This document shows, one piece after another, positions 40,579 to 52,232 of a DNA stretch of 64,000 nt. Position 1 is the first letter of the stretch, and each line of letters opens with the position of its first letter. Under the pieces are notes generated by a model, which saw only the letters and a program-made list of their open reading frames with translations, did not search any database and was not told the origin of the DNA. The position numbers and the translations under genes were made by a program. Origin of the DNA: Sphaerulina vaccinii (taxonomy: Eukaryota > Ascomycota > Dothideomycetes > Mycosphaerellales > Mycosphaerellaceae); contig JAKUDP010000007.1 of the NCBI GenBank assembly GCA_022570795.1, forward strand, positions 62,001 through 126,000, in the 5' to 3' direction.

Positions 40579-42868
40579 TCAATAGAAGCATGAGATAAAC
40601 TGATAATAAGTCACCGAGTCCACTCCAAGGGCTGTACTTGAGCACGGCTGAGTAGATGCACTAGCCTCGCATTGGCTTGTCACTCCACCATCGCAGACGA
40701 TGATTCCCACTGTAGAGCCGTCCGTGCTCTGATATACACAATTGCTCAAGTCACCCAGTGTGAAGGAGCCCAAGCTGGTAGGATATGTCCCCGCATCAGC
40801 CTCGTGATCAGCTTGTTTGATGGCGCTTGGAGAAGCACATCCATCATAGGTTGATGCAGTGCCGACATCATGGATAACCCACAGCTGATTAGGGGCTAAG
40901 GAGGACACCGTAATCAGGTTGCCAATCTCGACGACACCAATTGTGGAGGTAGTCGTGGATAAAGGTATTGTGGCCAATGTCGTGCTGCAGCTTTCGGGCA
41001 CTAGATCACAAGTTGTGTCCGAGAGGATGTTCGCGATGGCACATAGGGCAGCCACTGTCAGAATATTGGTGCAGTCGATTGATGAAGGAAGCATAGGAGT
41101 AGGTGATGGCGAAGGCAGTATAGTAGTCGGCGAGGAAGTCGTTGTTGGCATCAACGGGGTCGTTGAGATCGATGTTGTTAGTGGGCAAGCTGCCGGTGCT
41201 TGTCTTGCCCTGACGGCCGCCGCCGGCCAAGATGTGATGAGTCTGTTCACGTCTATGGTAAAGACATTCGCTGGGTATGCAGAAAGAATGGCGTCGAATC
41301 CAGGCTTGAAGCTAGCGAGTGCAGAGTTCGTATTGATAGGGTTTCCGATCTTATTTTTTGAGAGGACTGTAAACACAGAACGCACGAGACTCCCTCTCGA
41401 TTGCAAGTATTGCGTCATCCATGAGGAGTAACTAGCAGCCCAGGTTGGTGACAGAGTGGGTGCGGTGTTCCCAGCCCCAGCAGCGCCGCAAGAGGCCGCC
41501 TGATTGCTAGCGGTTTCTATCTGTTGGTCCAGGCGTTCCATAGCTTGATAGATCCGAGCGTTGGTACGATCAACTGGAGATCTCGTTAGCCCACATCAGC
41601 CTGACAGTACAAAAGTGCTTACATAGACTTGCAACTTCGTCTCTTGCCAACACTTCCATGGCAATGCCGAGTAAATTGAGCTGCTGCAGCCAAGTGGTCA
41701 TGGCCATGGATTTGGTCGCGACCTTCCAGCCTTCTGAAAATGCCTATGGGCATGCTAATTAGCAAATCTCATACCGACCACCCCGGGCTCGCGCGAGACT
41801 TGCCTCTCCTTTCCTCCCATTCACCATAGCATCCATTCCTATGAAGTCTAATTCCTTGTCGTTCGGAAGAGCGTCCCACACACCTTGCAGCACGGCTTGG
41901 GTTTTAGCTGCGGCGCCATTCCACTCAAGGGTCATAAAAATGCGGTTGAAGTCGGCGCAGTCGGCGGATGTGATCATATCGGCGAAAAAGTACTTCAAGA
42001 TCTTCTTCTCGTCTGCATAATCGTAGTCAGCGAAGCCACAAACCTTTCAAATGTTCATACTGACAAACATGGTCGACATTTGCGTACAACTCCTTTCCAC
42101 TTCCGGCAAAACCTAGAGTCTTGTAGGTGTGTGAGTCTACAGCGAGCGTCGGACTTCCCATGAGCTCGTCGCCCGGCACAACAGTGATGCTCAGTGGGGC
42201 GCAGGAAGTGTGCGTTGAGGCAGGAACTGTATTGGTAGGTCGATGGAGGATGTACCACGACTCGCTACTAGACATTAGATCACGATACTTAGTGCCAGGA
42301 GGGTGCATCGGCTCTGTGACCCAGCCCGTGGTACTCATCGTGCCAGTCACGCCTGGAGAAGACAAAGAGCAACTTCCTAATGTGACAATGTCTCTTTGGT
42401 TCCTGGTCTTCTTCGCACGACGTTGCAGATCCTGCCCATCCGTATCATCTTCAATCGAAGCGTCGTTTTCTGGCGTGAGCGCCCAGCAGCTAGAGCAGCC
42501 CGCAGCGCATGCTGTAGACGATGTTGATATGGTTGAAGACACAAACGATGTCGAGCCGATCCCGTCGTCGATGAAATCTGGTACACCATTTGGTCCAAGT
42601 ATGAATGGTGATATGCCTGCGAAAGCGAAGACTGTCGAGGTCGCGAAAGCTGCAAGTCCAAGCACGAAAATGCCACACGTCGCACAACCGCACGCCTGGC
42701 AGCCATCCGCACCAGCCACGACCGGAATTACTGTAGGCTCGGTCGATCCAGACGTTGTAGTAGTGATGACAGTGTTGCTAGTGAGACTTAGAGTGCTAAG
42801 CGTGATGAATGTTATGTTGGCATTGCTCGTTATTGTGGTAAGTATTCCAGTGATTGACGCGCTGACGA

Positions 42869-42876
42869 GTCGGGAA
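42869..42876. repeat. 8 bp target-site duplication, left copy
   Basis: GTCGGGAA, identical to the copy at 43247-43254, directly abuts the left terminal inverted repeat of the inserted element. Confidence 0.95.
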
Positions 42877-43246
42877 CAATGATTAACATCAATCACAACC
42901 ACCGCAACCAGTTGGTTGATTGCAGGCGCAATCACAACCCAATCCGGGCCTCGAATTGGTTGCAATTAGGCTTGTGAAAGTGCTTTTGGTTGCAACCGCC
43001 TGTTTTCGAGTCTATGCGCACGCGTTTGTACGCGTTATTTGCTAAGAGTACGCGTTCTAACCGGATCTGCGCGACTCGCCGCAGAAATGAGGTTGCTGGG
43101 TTACCCGAATAGGCAATACCAGGCTCTAACGAGGAGGTTGCAATCAACGCAATCAGCTCGTACTTTCACCTTCCGATTGCTAATCGGCCTTCAATCAACG
43201 CAATGTACCTCTCAGATTGGTTGCAATTGGTTGATGTTAATCATTG
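42877..43246. mobile_element. hAT-type MITE, 370 bp
   Basis: The element starts CAATGATTAACATCAA and ends with its exact reverse complement: 16 bp perfect terminal inverted repeats, with looser GCAACC-rich similarity further in. It is flanked by the perfect 8 bp duplication GTCGGGAA. An 8 bp duplication and CA...TG ends are characteristic of the hAT superfamily. It has no transposase, so it depends on a full-length relative elsewhere. Sub-terminal repeats of GGTTGCAATTGG-type words occur near both ends, and an internal pair around 43136-43205 (GCAATCAACGCAATC-like) looks duplicated. It lies inside the mucin-like coding exon; the perfect duplication implies a fairly recent insertion. Confidence 0.95.
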
Positions 43247-43254
43247 GTCGGGAA
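43247..43254. repeat. 8 bp target-site duplication, right copy
   Basis: GTCGGGAA abuts the right terminal inverted repeat. Removing the element and one copy restores a continuous reading frame across the insertion point. Confidence 0.95.
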
Positions 43255-44630
43255 GTGCGAGAAGCGCCAGTGGTCGTGCCTGTAGATACGGGGCCGGAAG
43301 CAGACGCGATTGGAGAGGTACTGTGACTGCCGCCTGTGCTTGGCCTAATGCCTGTGACTTTCGAGATACTTGAGGATAGACCGGGCTCACTCGTAAGGCT
43401 TTGACCAGAAGCCTTTGGGCTTGAGTCCAGTGACTTTTCTGAGGTCGAGTGAACGGTGCTCAAACTTGTTCTGGTGGGCAGACTTGTTGAGCCTGAAAGC
43501 GGAGAGGTGGTCTCATCATTGGGTGCGCCTGATGAGAAAGTGGCAGTTGATGCTATCACCGAAGCCGTCAAGCTTGCAGACATCTTAGGTAACGAGGGCG
43601 ACACTGTTGAGATTTTGGTGCTATCCAATGGTCCTCCTGATTGATCTGACATCTTCGACTTTGGACCTGAAGATATAGAAGCATGCCGCATGCCAGAGGT
43701 CGTGTCGGATTGAGAAGTCGAGGTTGTCGTAGATGTGCCGCGCGACAGTGTCGTACTTGCCGCCTGGGCATCGCTCGAGCCAATCGTTACGTTCAAAGTG
43801 CCTGCAGTAGACCTACTCGATTCATTGATTAGACTTAGGCTGCTAACCCCAATATTTGATGTTGTAGCGGTTGCATCATTGGACGACTCGCTTGACACAT
43901 CGGCTATTGGCTTGCTTGCTGTGCGAGAGGAGGCGCGTGCACTCTTTGCGGATGCATCTGAAAGCGAAACACTCTCGATGACGGATGAGCTGCCTAAGCT
44001 GGACGCGGATGTACTTGATGACGTGCCATCCAGACCAGTACTGGGGCTAGCGAACGAAGTACCACTCTCGGTCGGCTTCGTGATCGAACCAGAAGGGTCG
44101 TTTACTCCATCTCCGAACGCTGATTCTGCAGTGCTAGGAGAATGAGGATTGCTCGCAGGCGTATTCGACGGTGGCTGAGTGCTGGCATCTATCGATCCAG
44201 AGCTGGCAGTGGATTTGCTCGACTTGATGTAGATGGTAGAGCTATCTGAACCAGCAGTAGTGACCACTTCCACAGTCGTATGAATGGCAGTGGCATGCCC
44301 GACGATGACTGAAGAGTCATTGTCTGTGGCGGCGTGATCCAATGTCGAGCTTTGCGTCGTATGTTGATCAATATCGCGTGTCCTGGTCGTGTTGCCTGAG
44401 GAAGCACCGATTTCGCTCCGAGATGTGTCGCCAGGGTCACTCAGACGAGTTGAGGATAGAGCAGATGCGGAGACGACCGTGTGACTCGTCTGGCCGCTTG
44501 TAGTAATCGACACGACAGGGTGAGGTCTCTTGCTTGGCGAGCTTGGATGATGGTTGTAAGGCGGCGGCACATGATACCCGCTGGCTAGATTACAAACTGC
44601 CAGAACTAGGTGTAGCGAACAAAGCACCAT

Positions 44631-45378
44631 GATGGAGACGAATAATATCAAATCGGAGAATATCAGTAAGCTGAGTACCCAAGCATTGGAGTAGACTGCT
44701 TGAGTCTACTTAAGCTTCGCACTGCCTTCGAGGAAATCCAGACCGGTGTGTATGTGCGACCACTATGTCTCAAACGAGCTGAGTCTGCGTGGTACGTGGA
44801 ACTCCTTGCCTGTTCCAGCCACTCCAGCGAGGGGCGTAACGCTGCATTCTGCCTATCTGAGCATATTCGGAGCCTAAATTTACTGCACATCGCAACCAGC
44901 TGAAAGACCGTGAAGTTGGATGCGCATGGAGGCGTTCATGCTGCACGCCTATGGTCGTCCCGGAGAACAGAAATAACTCGCACGGGGGTAGGCTGTGTCG
45001 GTGGCATGTGGTCATGCTTGCAGTACGACAATCATGCTCTTCGAAAGTGCTCGGAGGCGAGGGCTGTCGTCGAAGTTGCCTGGGCCCTTAAAAGTCGTGT
45101 TTGCGCCTCTGGCTGGTGACGGCCACGGCGACGGTGACACTCGAGAAAGTGAAGCTTACGTTCTGTGTAGCCTCTTCAGCCTTCGAGTGAGGACAGGACA
45201 GAACCAGGAAAGGGGAAGGGCTTGAAGTAATTGCTTTATACGAGAAAATACCAACCGAAGAACAGCAGCCATCCGAGTCGTTCATACAGTACCTGTACAG
45301 TCGTAGTACCTGGCCACATGCGCCTGTCTGAACGCCATCAACACCGTCGCCGTGTATGTCCAACACACTCAAATCAGC
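44631..45378. other. Intergenic, nothing recognised
   Basis: No gene or repeat recognised. It holds the upstream region of the disrupted mucin-like gene and the 3' flank of NOP56. Confidence 0.4.
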
Positions 45379-47053
45379 TTATGCCTTGCTCTTTTTGCTC
45401 TTCTTCTTTTCCTTGATCTGCTCTTCTGGAACTTCACCATTCGCAAGATTCTTGGACTTCTTCTTTTCCTTCTTCTCTTTCTTGAGCTTCTTCGCGATCG
45501 CCTCCTCGTCAACGTCCATGTCCATAGCTTCAGACTTGCGCTTCTCCTTCTTTGACTTCTTTGAGGACTTCTCGGTCGCGGCGTCGGCATCAATATCAGC
45601 CATTTCGACGTCCTCAGACTTTGACTTCTTGGCCTTCTTTTCCTTCTTAGTAGGCACTTCTGAGGGATCGGCTGTGATGTCGATCGTGGCAAGAGTCTTG
45701 TCCATTGCGGCTTTCTGTTACATCGTTAGCACGAGTCGTTGTCTCGTACATTGAACACAAACATACCATAGCGTCAGCGTTCTTCGTGGGGTTCACACCC
45801 TCTGCGTAAAATCGTAATCTCTCGTCGACCTGTGCTCGCAGCGCTTCACCAAACACTCTTGTAGGTGCCATGCTGAAGTTGTCGATACGCGAAGCAATCG
45901 AAGTCTTGTTGGCGAGGAATCGAGATATTCTGCCCTTGTTCTTCATGCCAGCGCGGCCGATAAACGAGGAGTGGTAGATGAGACCATACTTGGGCGTATT
46001 TCCCTTCGTCTTAAGAGCACGGAAAAGAGCCTTCTCAGCGCCGAGGATCTGGACAGTCGAGGCCGGGTACTTGGCCAAGTTGGTAAGGGAGCCAGCGTGC
46101 GAGATGAGACGAGCACCAACAGTCTCTCCGATCAAAGCTGCAAGATTGGGGGCGACAATGCCCATCTTGGCCACGAGGTAGTTTCCAAGAGACTTGCGAT
46201 AGGCGGCGAGTTCTGCTGTGCGCTTTGCGAAGGTCATGACATTCTCCATGTCGTGCTCGGAGATCTCTTGACCCATGGACACACGCGCAGCTTCAATGAT
46301 AGCGCGCGCAACACTCTCGTCATCGTCCACCAAAGCGGCAAGCTCATGCAGGCTGTCTTCGGAAAGAGTCTTCTTGTCACCAATGAACATGGCGCATCGA
46401 GCGTACTTGTGGTTATCGCTGACCACGCGGATCAGCTCTGGGAAATGCCAGCCATACCATTCTCGCACTCGCATAGAGAAAGTGTTGACGGCCTTGTCCA
46501 AGTGATCGATGGTCGCGATAGCCTGGATGATGTGGTTGTCGTTCTTCTGCACGCTGAACTTTACCTTGGCACGCGAGTAGGCGTGTCCAAGACCCAGCTG
46601 CGCGCGAGAGATATCACCAGTCTGCAGGTTCTTGAGCAGCTTCTCAGCATGCGATCGCAGCCCTCTAAGCAGATCGGCAGCCAGCTCGCTCGTCTCGGGA
46701 GTCTCGCACTGCACGCCTGGGAAGGCCTCCTTGATGCTTCCAGCAAGCGATTTGTCGCCAACGCCGAGAGACACTTTGCTCTTCTTGCCAGCCTTTGGCA
46801 GGTTGGCCTCCAGCTCGGTCTTGAGCAGCTCGCTCATGATTCCTTCAGACACGTCGTTGGCGTTCTCGAGCGCCTCCTGCGCGCCTTTGAATGGCGTGAA
46901 GGAGACCAGCTGGACCTGCTTGCCGAACTTGGCGAGATCTGTCTGCGAGTCCTGCACTTCCTTCAGGCGGGCGCCGATGGTGTCGGATTGTAGCTTCACC
47001 TGGAAAATGGCATAGCCCACAGACGACTCGTGGAGCAGGTAGTCGACCGACAT
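45379..47053 (-). CDS. NOP56: Box C/D snoRNP core protein NOP56
   Basis: Two exons, 47053-45767 and 45714-45379, give 540 residues; the 52 nt intron (GTATGT...AACAG) falls exactly between codons. Nop56 is one of the four core proteins of box C/D snoRNPs, which guide 2'-O-methylation and processing of pre-rRNA in the nucleolus. The ATG at 47053 gives MSVDYLLHESSVGYAIFQVKL, the standard Nop56 start; upstream in-frame codons are leader. The central Nop domain is complete: GHAYSRAKVKFSVQKNDNHI, the FSMRVREWYGWHFPEL motif, and the GxxGARLISHAGSLTNLAKYPASTVQILGAEKALFRALKTKGNTPKYGLIYHS block. The second exon encodes the Lys/Glu (KKE) tail typical of Nop56/Nop58. The Nop56-type N-terminus separates it from Nop58. 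Confidence 0.95.
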
Positions 47054-47362
47054 GGCGGCGGTGGTGGAAGTATATGCCGCAGCTCGGGCGGTGAGGTTGT
47101 CGTGGTATTTCGGGCGATGTCGTTGTCTGTTGTGTGGTATCGGCTCCTCCACCTCTGTCTTGTCTAAATTCTGCGATGAGCTTCAAGCACAAAATTGAAG
47201 ATTTCGAGCGACGGGAAGAGCGGGAAGGAGCTCGGGCCACAGTCGCTCCTTCCTCCGCTTCGAGACAACAGCACCTCCGCGTCGAGACACCATTCGAGAC
47301 AACAGCACACGACTTCAACTTCACCTCTTCCACACCTCAACACACACCTGAATACCGCAATC
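47054..47362. promoter_or_regulatory. Shared upstream region of NOP56 and NDUFA13
   Basis: About 310 bp between divergent starts serves both genes. No TATA box is seen. CTCG- and GAGACAACAGCAC-like words are repeated around 47265-47310. Confidence 0.4.
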
Positions 47363-47846
47363 ATGGTCGGCCAGGATATGCCGCCCACGGGTGGCTACGA
47401 ACCAGTCCAATACCGCCGAAATCTGCCCGTCCGTGGCTTCAGACCCGCCTACTTGCTGGTGGGTGTCGCAGGCATCATGACATACGGCTTCTGGAGAGTC
47501 GGACAGGGCATTCGAGAGCAGAAGTGGGTGGACAAGCATATAGTTAGAGGGGAAGAAACGTGGGAGTGCTGACTTGCGAACAGCGAACTGGCGCGAGAGA
47601 AAATGTGGTCGCGAATCCACCTCATTCCACTACTACAAGCAGAAGAAGATCGCGACGTGGTACGAAGGGACTTTGCACAGAAGGCGATGGAGAAGGAGCT
47701 ACTGGGCAAGGAGGTGCCGATATACAACAAGGATCGGTATGACTTCCGCAACAGATGGAAGTGGAAGTGGAATATGGGACATGCTAACAAGTCACAGATT
47801 CGTGCGGCCGACGTACGCTGTTACACCCTCCAATGTGACGAAATAG
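47363..47846 (+). CDS. Complex I subunit NDUFA13 (GRIM-19)
   Basis: Three exons, 47363-47523, 47584-47736 and 47798-47846, give 120 residues; introns are 60 and 61 nt. This is an accessory membrane subunit of mitochondrial NADH:ubiquinone oxidoreductase, homologous to mammalian NDUFA13/GRIM-19. It starts MVGQDMPPTGGYEPVQYRRN and has the membrane helix GFRPAYLLVGVAGIMTYGFWRVG. The helical block NELAREKMWSRIHLIPLLQAEEDRD is nearly diagnostic, and the C-terminal motif DRFVRPTYAVTPSNVTK appears only after the second intron is removed. If intron 2 is kept, the frame stays open to 47881 and gives a different basic tail. It lies divergent from NOP56. Confidence 0.92.
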
Positions 47847-49267
47847 AGCAAGAAAGACAGAAATCGTCCCTGGCATATTAAAGTGCCATGTGTATATACT
47901 GGGGAGTCGAGGAGTACATGCTCATATGAGTAAAGGTGGTACGCTACCAAATATCATGAATTTCAGCTTGTTGACATCACATTATCTCCACGCTTTTCTA
48001 GGTACTATACCGCTCAATAGCAAGATTCGACTTTATCTGGATCGCTGACGCCCAAGAGACACTTTTCGCGTCGACTCGTTCTCAGATATATGCAACCAGT
48101 CCACCACCCGTCTGGTGAAGTCGGATTCGGATAACACGTCTCACACGACGAGCTATGGCGATCAAGCACAGACCGATACGGATATGTTGCCAAGACGCCA
48201 CCCTTCCTAAGGTCGACACTCAGCTGTCACGTCAGTGCTGCGCGGCCATGACGTGACATGGTGCTGGACCCAAAGCCGAATGCTGGAGTTGATGAGGAGT
48301 CGGATGACCAGTCACATTTTAGTCATCTGCATGCTCAGAACCAATCCGTGGATCGCATTGTACAAGCGGTTTGCAGCACCTGGTCATTACCACTCCCTTG
48401 GTACGTGGTAGTCTGTCTAGCGGACGGGAGTGCATATATGACTATCGTTGTGTTGCAATACACAACTACGACCTGGAGCATGCCGATAACCATCGATCGT
48501 CTTCAACCTATGTCAACGCCACAGTTCAGCTACACATCAATCTCTGCATTTCATGTGCCAAACAGGATATCATAGCCGTCCGATACGGCTTGCCGATAAC
48601 TGCCATGCACCTTTCCGATATTAGACCCACATTGAGCTGGACACCCATCTTCATCCGCATCTCCGGTCAACACATCCATACTGCGATCACATAACAGCTG
48701 CTATTCGGAGATCTCTGGGAGGCCAGGTTTCAGGCTTCCATTGATCTCACCGCCATCACTACTTCTACATGGCTTTCGATGCCGCTCCTGGTCTCAGCCA
48801 CTAGCAAAGACTACATCTCTGACTACTACAGTATCTTGATTTTACGACTTCATGATACCCAATCATTCCGCTCCATACGGTGAAAGAGGGCCCAGCACAA
48901 GAAAAGTTGAGAAACAACATGATGCCTCGCCTATGTTTACTGGTGGCAAGGCCTGCTTTACGTCTCTGTTTGCAGACGCTATGGGTACGGCTTCTTGTTG
49001 CCGGACTCCAATGTCTCGAAATTGGATAGCATCCTGGCCTCCTATCTTGCTGCAATCGACGATCCGTTCTCATGTTCGAGCGCTGAGGGCTGTGCGGCTG
49101 GGGTATGGAAGTGCGCTGCTTCCCTCTGCCAGAATCGGCATCGTCCATCTACACTTCGACCCTCAGATCTGGGCCCGCGACTTAAGGGTCAGTGTCGTCG
49201 TCCAGGTATGCCGCGCCCATATGCTTTGCAGGTAGCAGCTGACACTTTCGAGCCATTGTCGAGCACA
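47847..49267. other. Long intergenic region
   Basis: Open frames here begin at non-ATG codons or lack any recognisable content. The frame leading into 49268 is open upstream for 90 codons with no ATG, so I regard it as 5' leader. Confidence 0.4.
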
Positions 49268-50284
49268 ATGTCGATCGATCCGCAACAAACATACAGAAGG
49301 ATCAACGACGAAGTCTGGGATGATGCTGTACGGCGCCGTGGACACTCGGACAACTTCACGAGCAATAAGCGCTTCGCGGAGCTAAAGGTCGACCAACAAC
49401 ACGAGCGGCGGGCTTTCCACGCCAAACTACTACAACTCAGTCATGGTATTAGGCCAATCAACCTGATACCGTCGTATGTACGAAATTACAAGATTGCCAA
49501 GAACATACCGTGGCACCCACTGGACTGGAGCACAACCTTGCTTCGAGTCATCGTCGAATGCATCGAGCTTGATCCTGGATGTATCAACGTGCCAGCAGTG
49601 ACTGCCGCTGCATCGACATTCCCGGCATCAGTCAGCTCTCATGGACGTCAGGCACTAGGGCATGCAGTGCCAATTCGGACGTCTCACGTGGGGACGACCC
49701 CTTCATCTGGCGCTGATCCTCGGCCATCAGCCATGAGAGAAGCTCCATCACTCCGAACCACTGATGTGAGCGCCAATCGTGGCAATAGTGGCCAGGCGAG
49801 CGCATCCGCCAAATCTGGGAGACTCAGCGCTGCTCCCACAACAGTCAAGCTGCAAGGCCCTCGCATCGCTCCAGTAGTCAACACGAAGGCATCTCTGCCG
49901 AGTGCAGTGGATGATTTCAAAGCGACACAACTCCCCAGTCCGCGCACGCCGCTCAAGCGCAAAGCAGAAGCCCCGTCGCTATTCATTCCAAAGCGGCCTA
50001 GGCCTTCACCAATCATACAGAGACATGAGCCAACGACGCCTAAGTCAGCACTCAGTACAGACATTGACCGAGTCAACATGATCTCGCCTCCCGATAGGTC
50101 TCTCACTCCTTCCTTATTCCAGACACCGATATCAGGCCCAAGCACATCGAAGCCTTCTTCAACTGCTATCAAGGGCGAAAGAGCGGCGGCTCAAACACGG
50201 TCTTTGGAACAGGTGCTCTCTCAGGCGTCCAACGACCAACTACTGACACAATTGAGTCAACGTATGGGCAAGTCGACGAGCTGA
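49268..50284 (+). CDS. Unknown nuclear-type protein, paralogue of next gene
   Basis: Single exon, 338 residues from the first ATG at 49268. The N-terminal ~100 residues are a compact helical region ending NLIPSYVRNYKIAKNIPWHP and STTLLRVIVECIELDP. The rest is Ser/Pro/Ala-rich disorder with PTPLKRKAE and PKRPRPSPI, which look like nuclear-localisation signals. I recognise no named domain. The block from IPSYVRNYKI to LLRVIVEC parallels IPDRKLRQKI to LLRMIQDC in the next gene, and both have an Arg/Lys-rich nuclear-type motif after it, so the two look like tandem paralogues that have diverged strongly. Confidence 0.6.
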   Translation: MSIDPQQTYRRINDEVWDDAVRRRGHSDNFTSNKRFAELKVDQQHERRAFHAKLLQLSHGIRPINLIPSYVRNYKIAKNIPWHPLDWSTTLLRVIVECIELDPGCINVPAVTAAASTFPASVSSHGRQALGHAVPIRTSHVGTTPSSGADPRPSAMREAPSLRTTDVSANRGNSGQASASAKSGRLSAAPTTVKLQGPRIAPVVNTKASLPSAVDDFKATQLPSPRTPLKRKAEAPSLFIPKRPRPSPIIQRHEPTTPKSALSTDIDRVNMISPPDRSLTPSLFQTPISGPSTSKPSSTAIKGERAAAQTRSLEQVLSQASNDQLLTQLSQRMGKSTS

Positions 50285-50648
50285 GTAGCGCAGCTGCATC
50301 TAACAACAAGCTCGACGGCCCTCTGCATATGCATGAACCACGACGGGATGCATGAACTATTTGCTGCATGTCCCTTTTCTATGTCTTACTTTGTCTCATT
50401 GTTCACAAGCAGAAAGACATATATGGCCAGCTCTCTGCGCTCTGCTTCCATGACTTTCATCAGACCCCATCATGGCTTCCAGCAGCTACACTTCTGGTTT
50501 CCACTCGGACGAGCACGATCTACTCGCATCACCTCCGATGACACCCACTTGCTCAGATCACCACAATGCTTAACAACCGACGCCTAACACAAGCAACCCC
50601 GCTTTACCTCCATCTCCGATCATCGACGCGAACATCTGGAAGGCTAAA
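50285..50648. other. Spacer between paralogues
   Basis: Nothing recognised; 364 bp holding the 3' end of one gene and the promoter of the next. Confidence 0.4.
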
Positions 50649-51344
50649 ATGCTCACCTGGTACCCGACTGGCCACTTTCGCCACGGACCCTACCACTCCT
50701 GCGAGGCAGATGCACAGGAAGAGCGAGATAGTATAATCGCAGCAACAAATTCACTAGCAAACAGCAATGCGGATCCGACATCTTTCATTCCGGATCGCAA
50801 ACTTCGACAAAAGATACCCGCGGATGCCAAGAACTGCAGCACCAACCTCCTTCGTATGATCCAAGACTGTACCCGTGAGACTGCCGAGAGATGACCACGA
50901 AGAGTCGATAGGCAGGACTATACTGGTATGGAGTCGCCGGCTGATGTCGAAAGAGTGGCTGGTAGAGGAGCGTATGTGTCACGAGTACCGAAAATGGAGC
51001 CTTCTTGGGGAAGGAAGCGCAAGTTCGCGCAGGAGAGTGATGCTGGTGATGAGGATTACTGCGAGGAGCCGGAAGGGGAGAACATCTCGGTCATGAAGCG
51101 AGCACGTATAGACCACTTCTCTGCAACACCTAAGTCGAAACCAGATCTCGTTACACCGACATCAAGCGTTGCGAAATCAGCACCAACGCCGACGCCAATA
51201 CAGCCCCATGAGCTTGAAGTCGTAGCTTCAAAGCTTCAGATTGCTCGAGCAAAGTATGAGAGTATCTCTGTCAAGGAGAGTAGAGAAATGAAGGGGAAGT
51301 TGCTGGCTTTACAGGTCGCTATATTGGAGCTGAAGGCTGTGTAG
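50649..51344 (+). CDS. Unknown nuclear-type protein, frame interrupted by a TGA
   Basis: Starts MLTWYPTGHFRHGPYHSCEADAQ and matches the preceding gene in IPDRKLRQKIPADAKNCSTNLLRMIQDC. A stop TGA follows at 50892-50894, yet the same frame continues without another stop to 51344 with convincing coding sequence, including GRKRKFAQESDAGDEDYCEE, MKRARIDHF and a C-terminal helix VASKLQIARAKYESISVKESREMKGK. Removing 50875-50904 as a 30 nt intron (GTGAGA...GAG) is phase-consistent but unusually short. The alternatives are readthrough or a real nonsense mutation. About 221 residues if spliced. Function unknown. Confidence 0.5.
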
Positions 51345-52232
51345 ATCAGAGTGGAGATGGTGGGTGGTGCCGCGAACCATCTCGCGTTGGAGAGCACTCA
51401 GCAGGTAGTCAATGAACTGGCTTTGGAGGTCTCACAGATGGAAGTGTAGCTGAAGAATCCGGATATACTCTCACCTTAGGGTTACCCGAAACCAGTGGGA
51501 CGACGACGACATACTCAAATCTACAATTAGAATAAGCTATCAGGAGACTTCTATCCACACCATAATGTTTAGAAAGACAGAAACCGATTGTACTTGCCTA
51601 CGAAGTACAATACTCAACAGGTCGAATTAACGATATTGCGAAAATATCGATAGATCAACTTCTCTACAGCGACTCATGTAGATGCAGATCAATGTGTCCA
51701 CTTGGATGAAGTCGACGAGCACGCAAGCACGGATTCACGGAGGAGGACAGCAAGCAGCGAAGGGCCTATGCAAGTACGACAATCGAGCTGTAGACGATAC
51801 CGATACTACTTCGACCAATACGGTAAGTTGGTCTATACCAGGTTTCAATCGGCTATGTCCCTTGCGAAGCAAATATCTCCGAGACGCAATTATTTCTTGA
51901 CAGCACCACGATAGTGCTCGAAGTGGCGTGGTGTCCGAGGCAGAGCGCGGAGACAGCGAGTTATTGAAAGCCGGTGAAATCTGTCATCAAAGTCAACGCG
52001 TGCGAGCTCGGATAGGATCCTCGCTCTCCACGATCGGTCAAAGTTTGAAAGCTTCAGGTCTGTAGCCTGGAAGGCTTGGTTGTTGGATTGGAGGCAGAGA
52101 AGAGGAGTAACCTGTTCATGAGTTCATTCATATCTATTCGCTCAAGTATCAAATGTTACAAGTCAAGCTCTCAAAGCTCATGCCACAACCACGATTCCAT
52201 CAAAACTGGTCAGCCACAGTGAGGGTGCCCAC
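51345..52232. other. Intergenic, nothing recognised
   Basis: No gene or repeat seen between the unknown gene and the 3' end of ASF1. Confidence 0.45.

Larger units (their letters stand above)
40579..44630 (-). pseudogene. Large secreted mucin-like gene split by a MITE
   Basis: The signal peptide at 44630 (MVLCSLHLVLAVCNLASG) leads into about 450 residues of Ser/Thr-rich mucin sequence ending SRTSR at 43255. There the 370 bp element 42877-43246 interrupts it; beyond, the same frame resumes with LVSASITGILTTITSN. Insert plus target duplication is 378 bp, a multiple of three, but the element brings an in-frame TGA at 43214-43212. Downstream exons: to 42044; 42012 to about 41782 or 41779; 41733-41623; 41573-40579. 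They encode a Cys-rich extracellular region, YANVDHVCQYEHLK, then a helical domain resembling the tails of fungal subgroup C chitinases, and a final Cys-containing block. The intron 42043-42013 would be only 31 nt. Without the element the protein would be over 1,000 residues. Function unknown; probably wall-associated. Confidence 0.7.

Noticed and set aside
45971..46993. 340-residue plus-strand open frame
   Set aside because: It is entirely antisense to the well-conserved NOP56 exon and has no recognised content.
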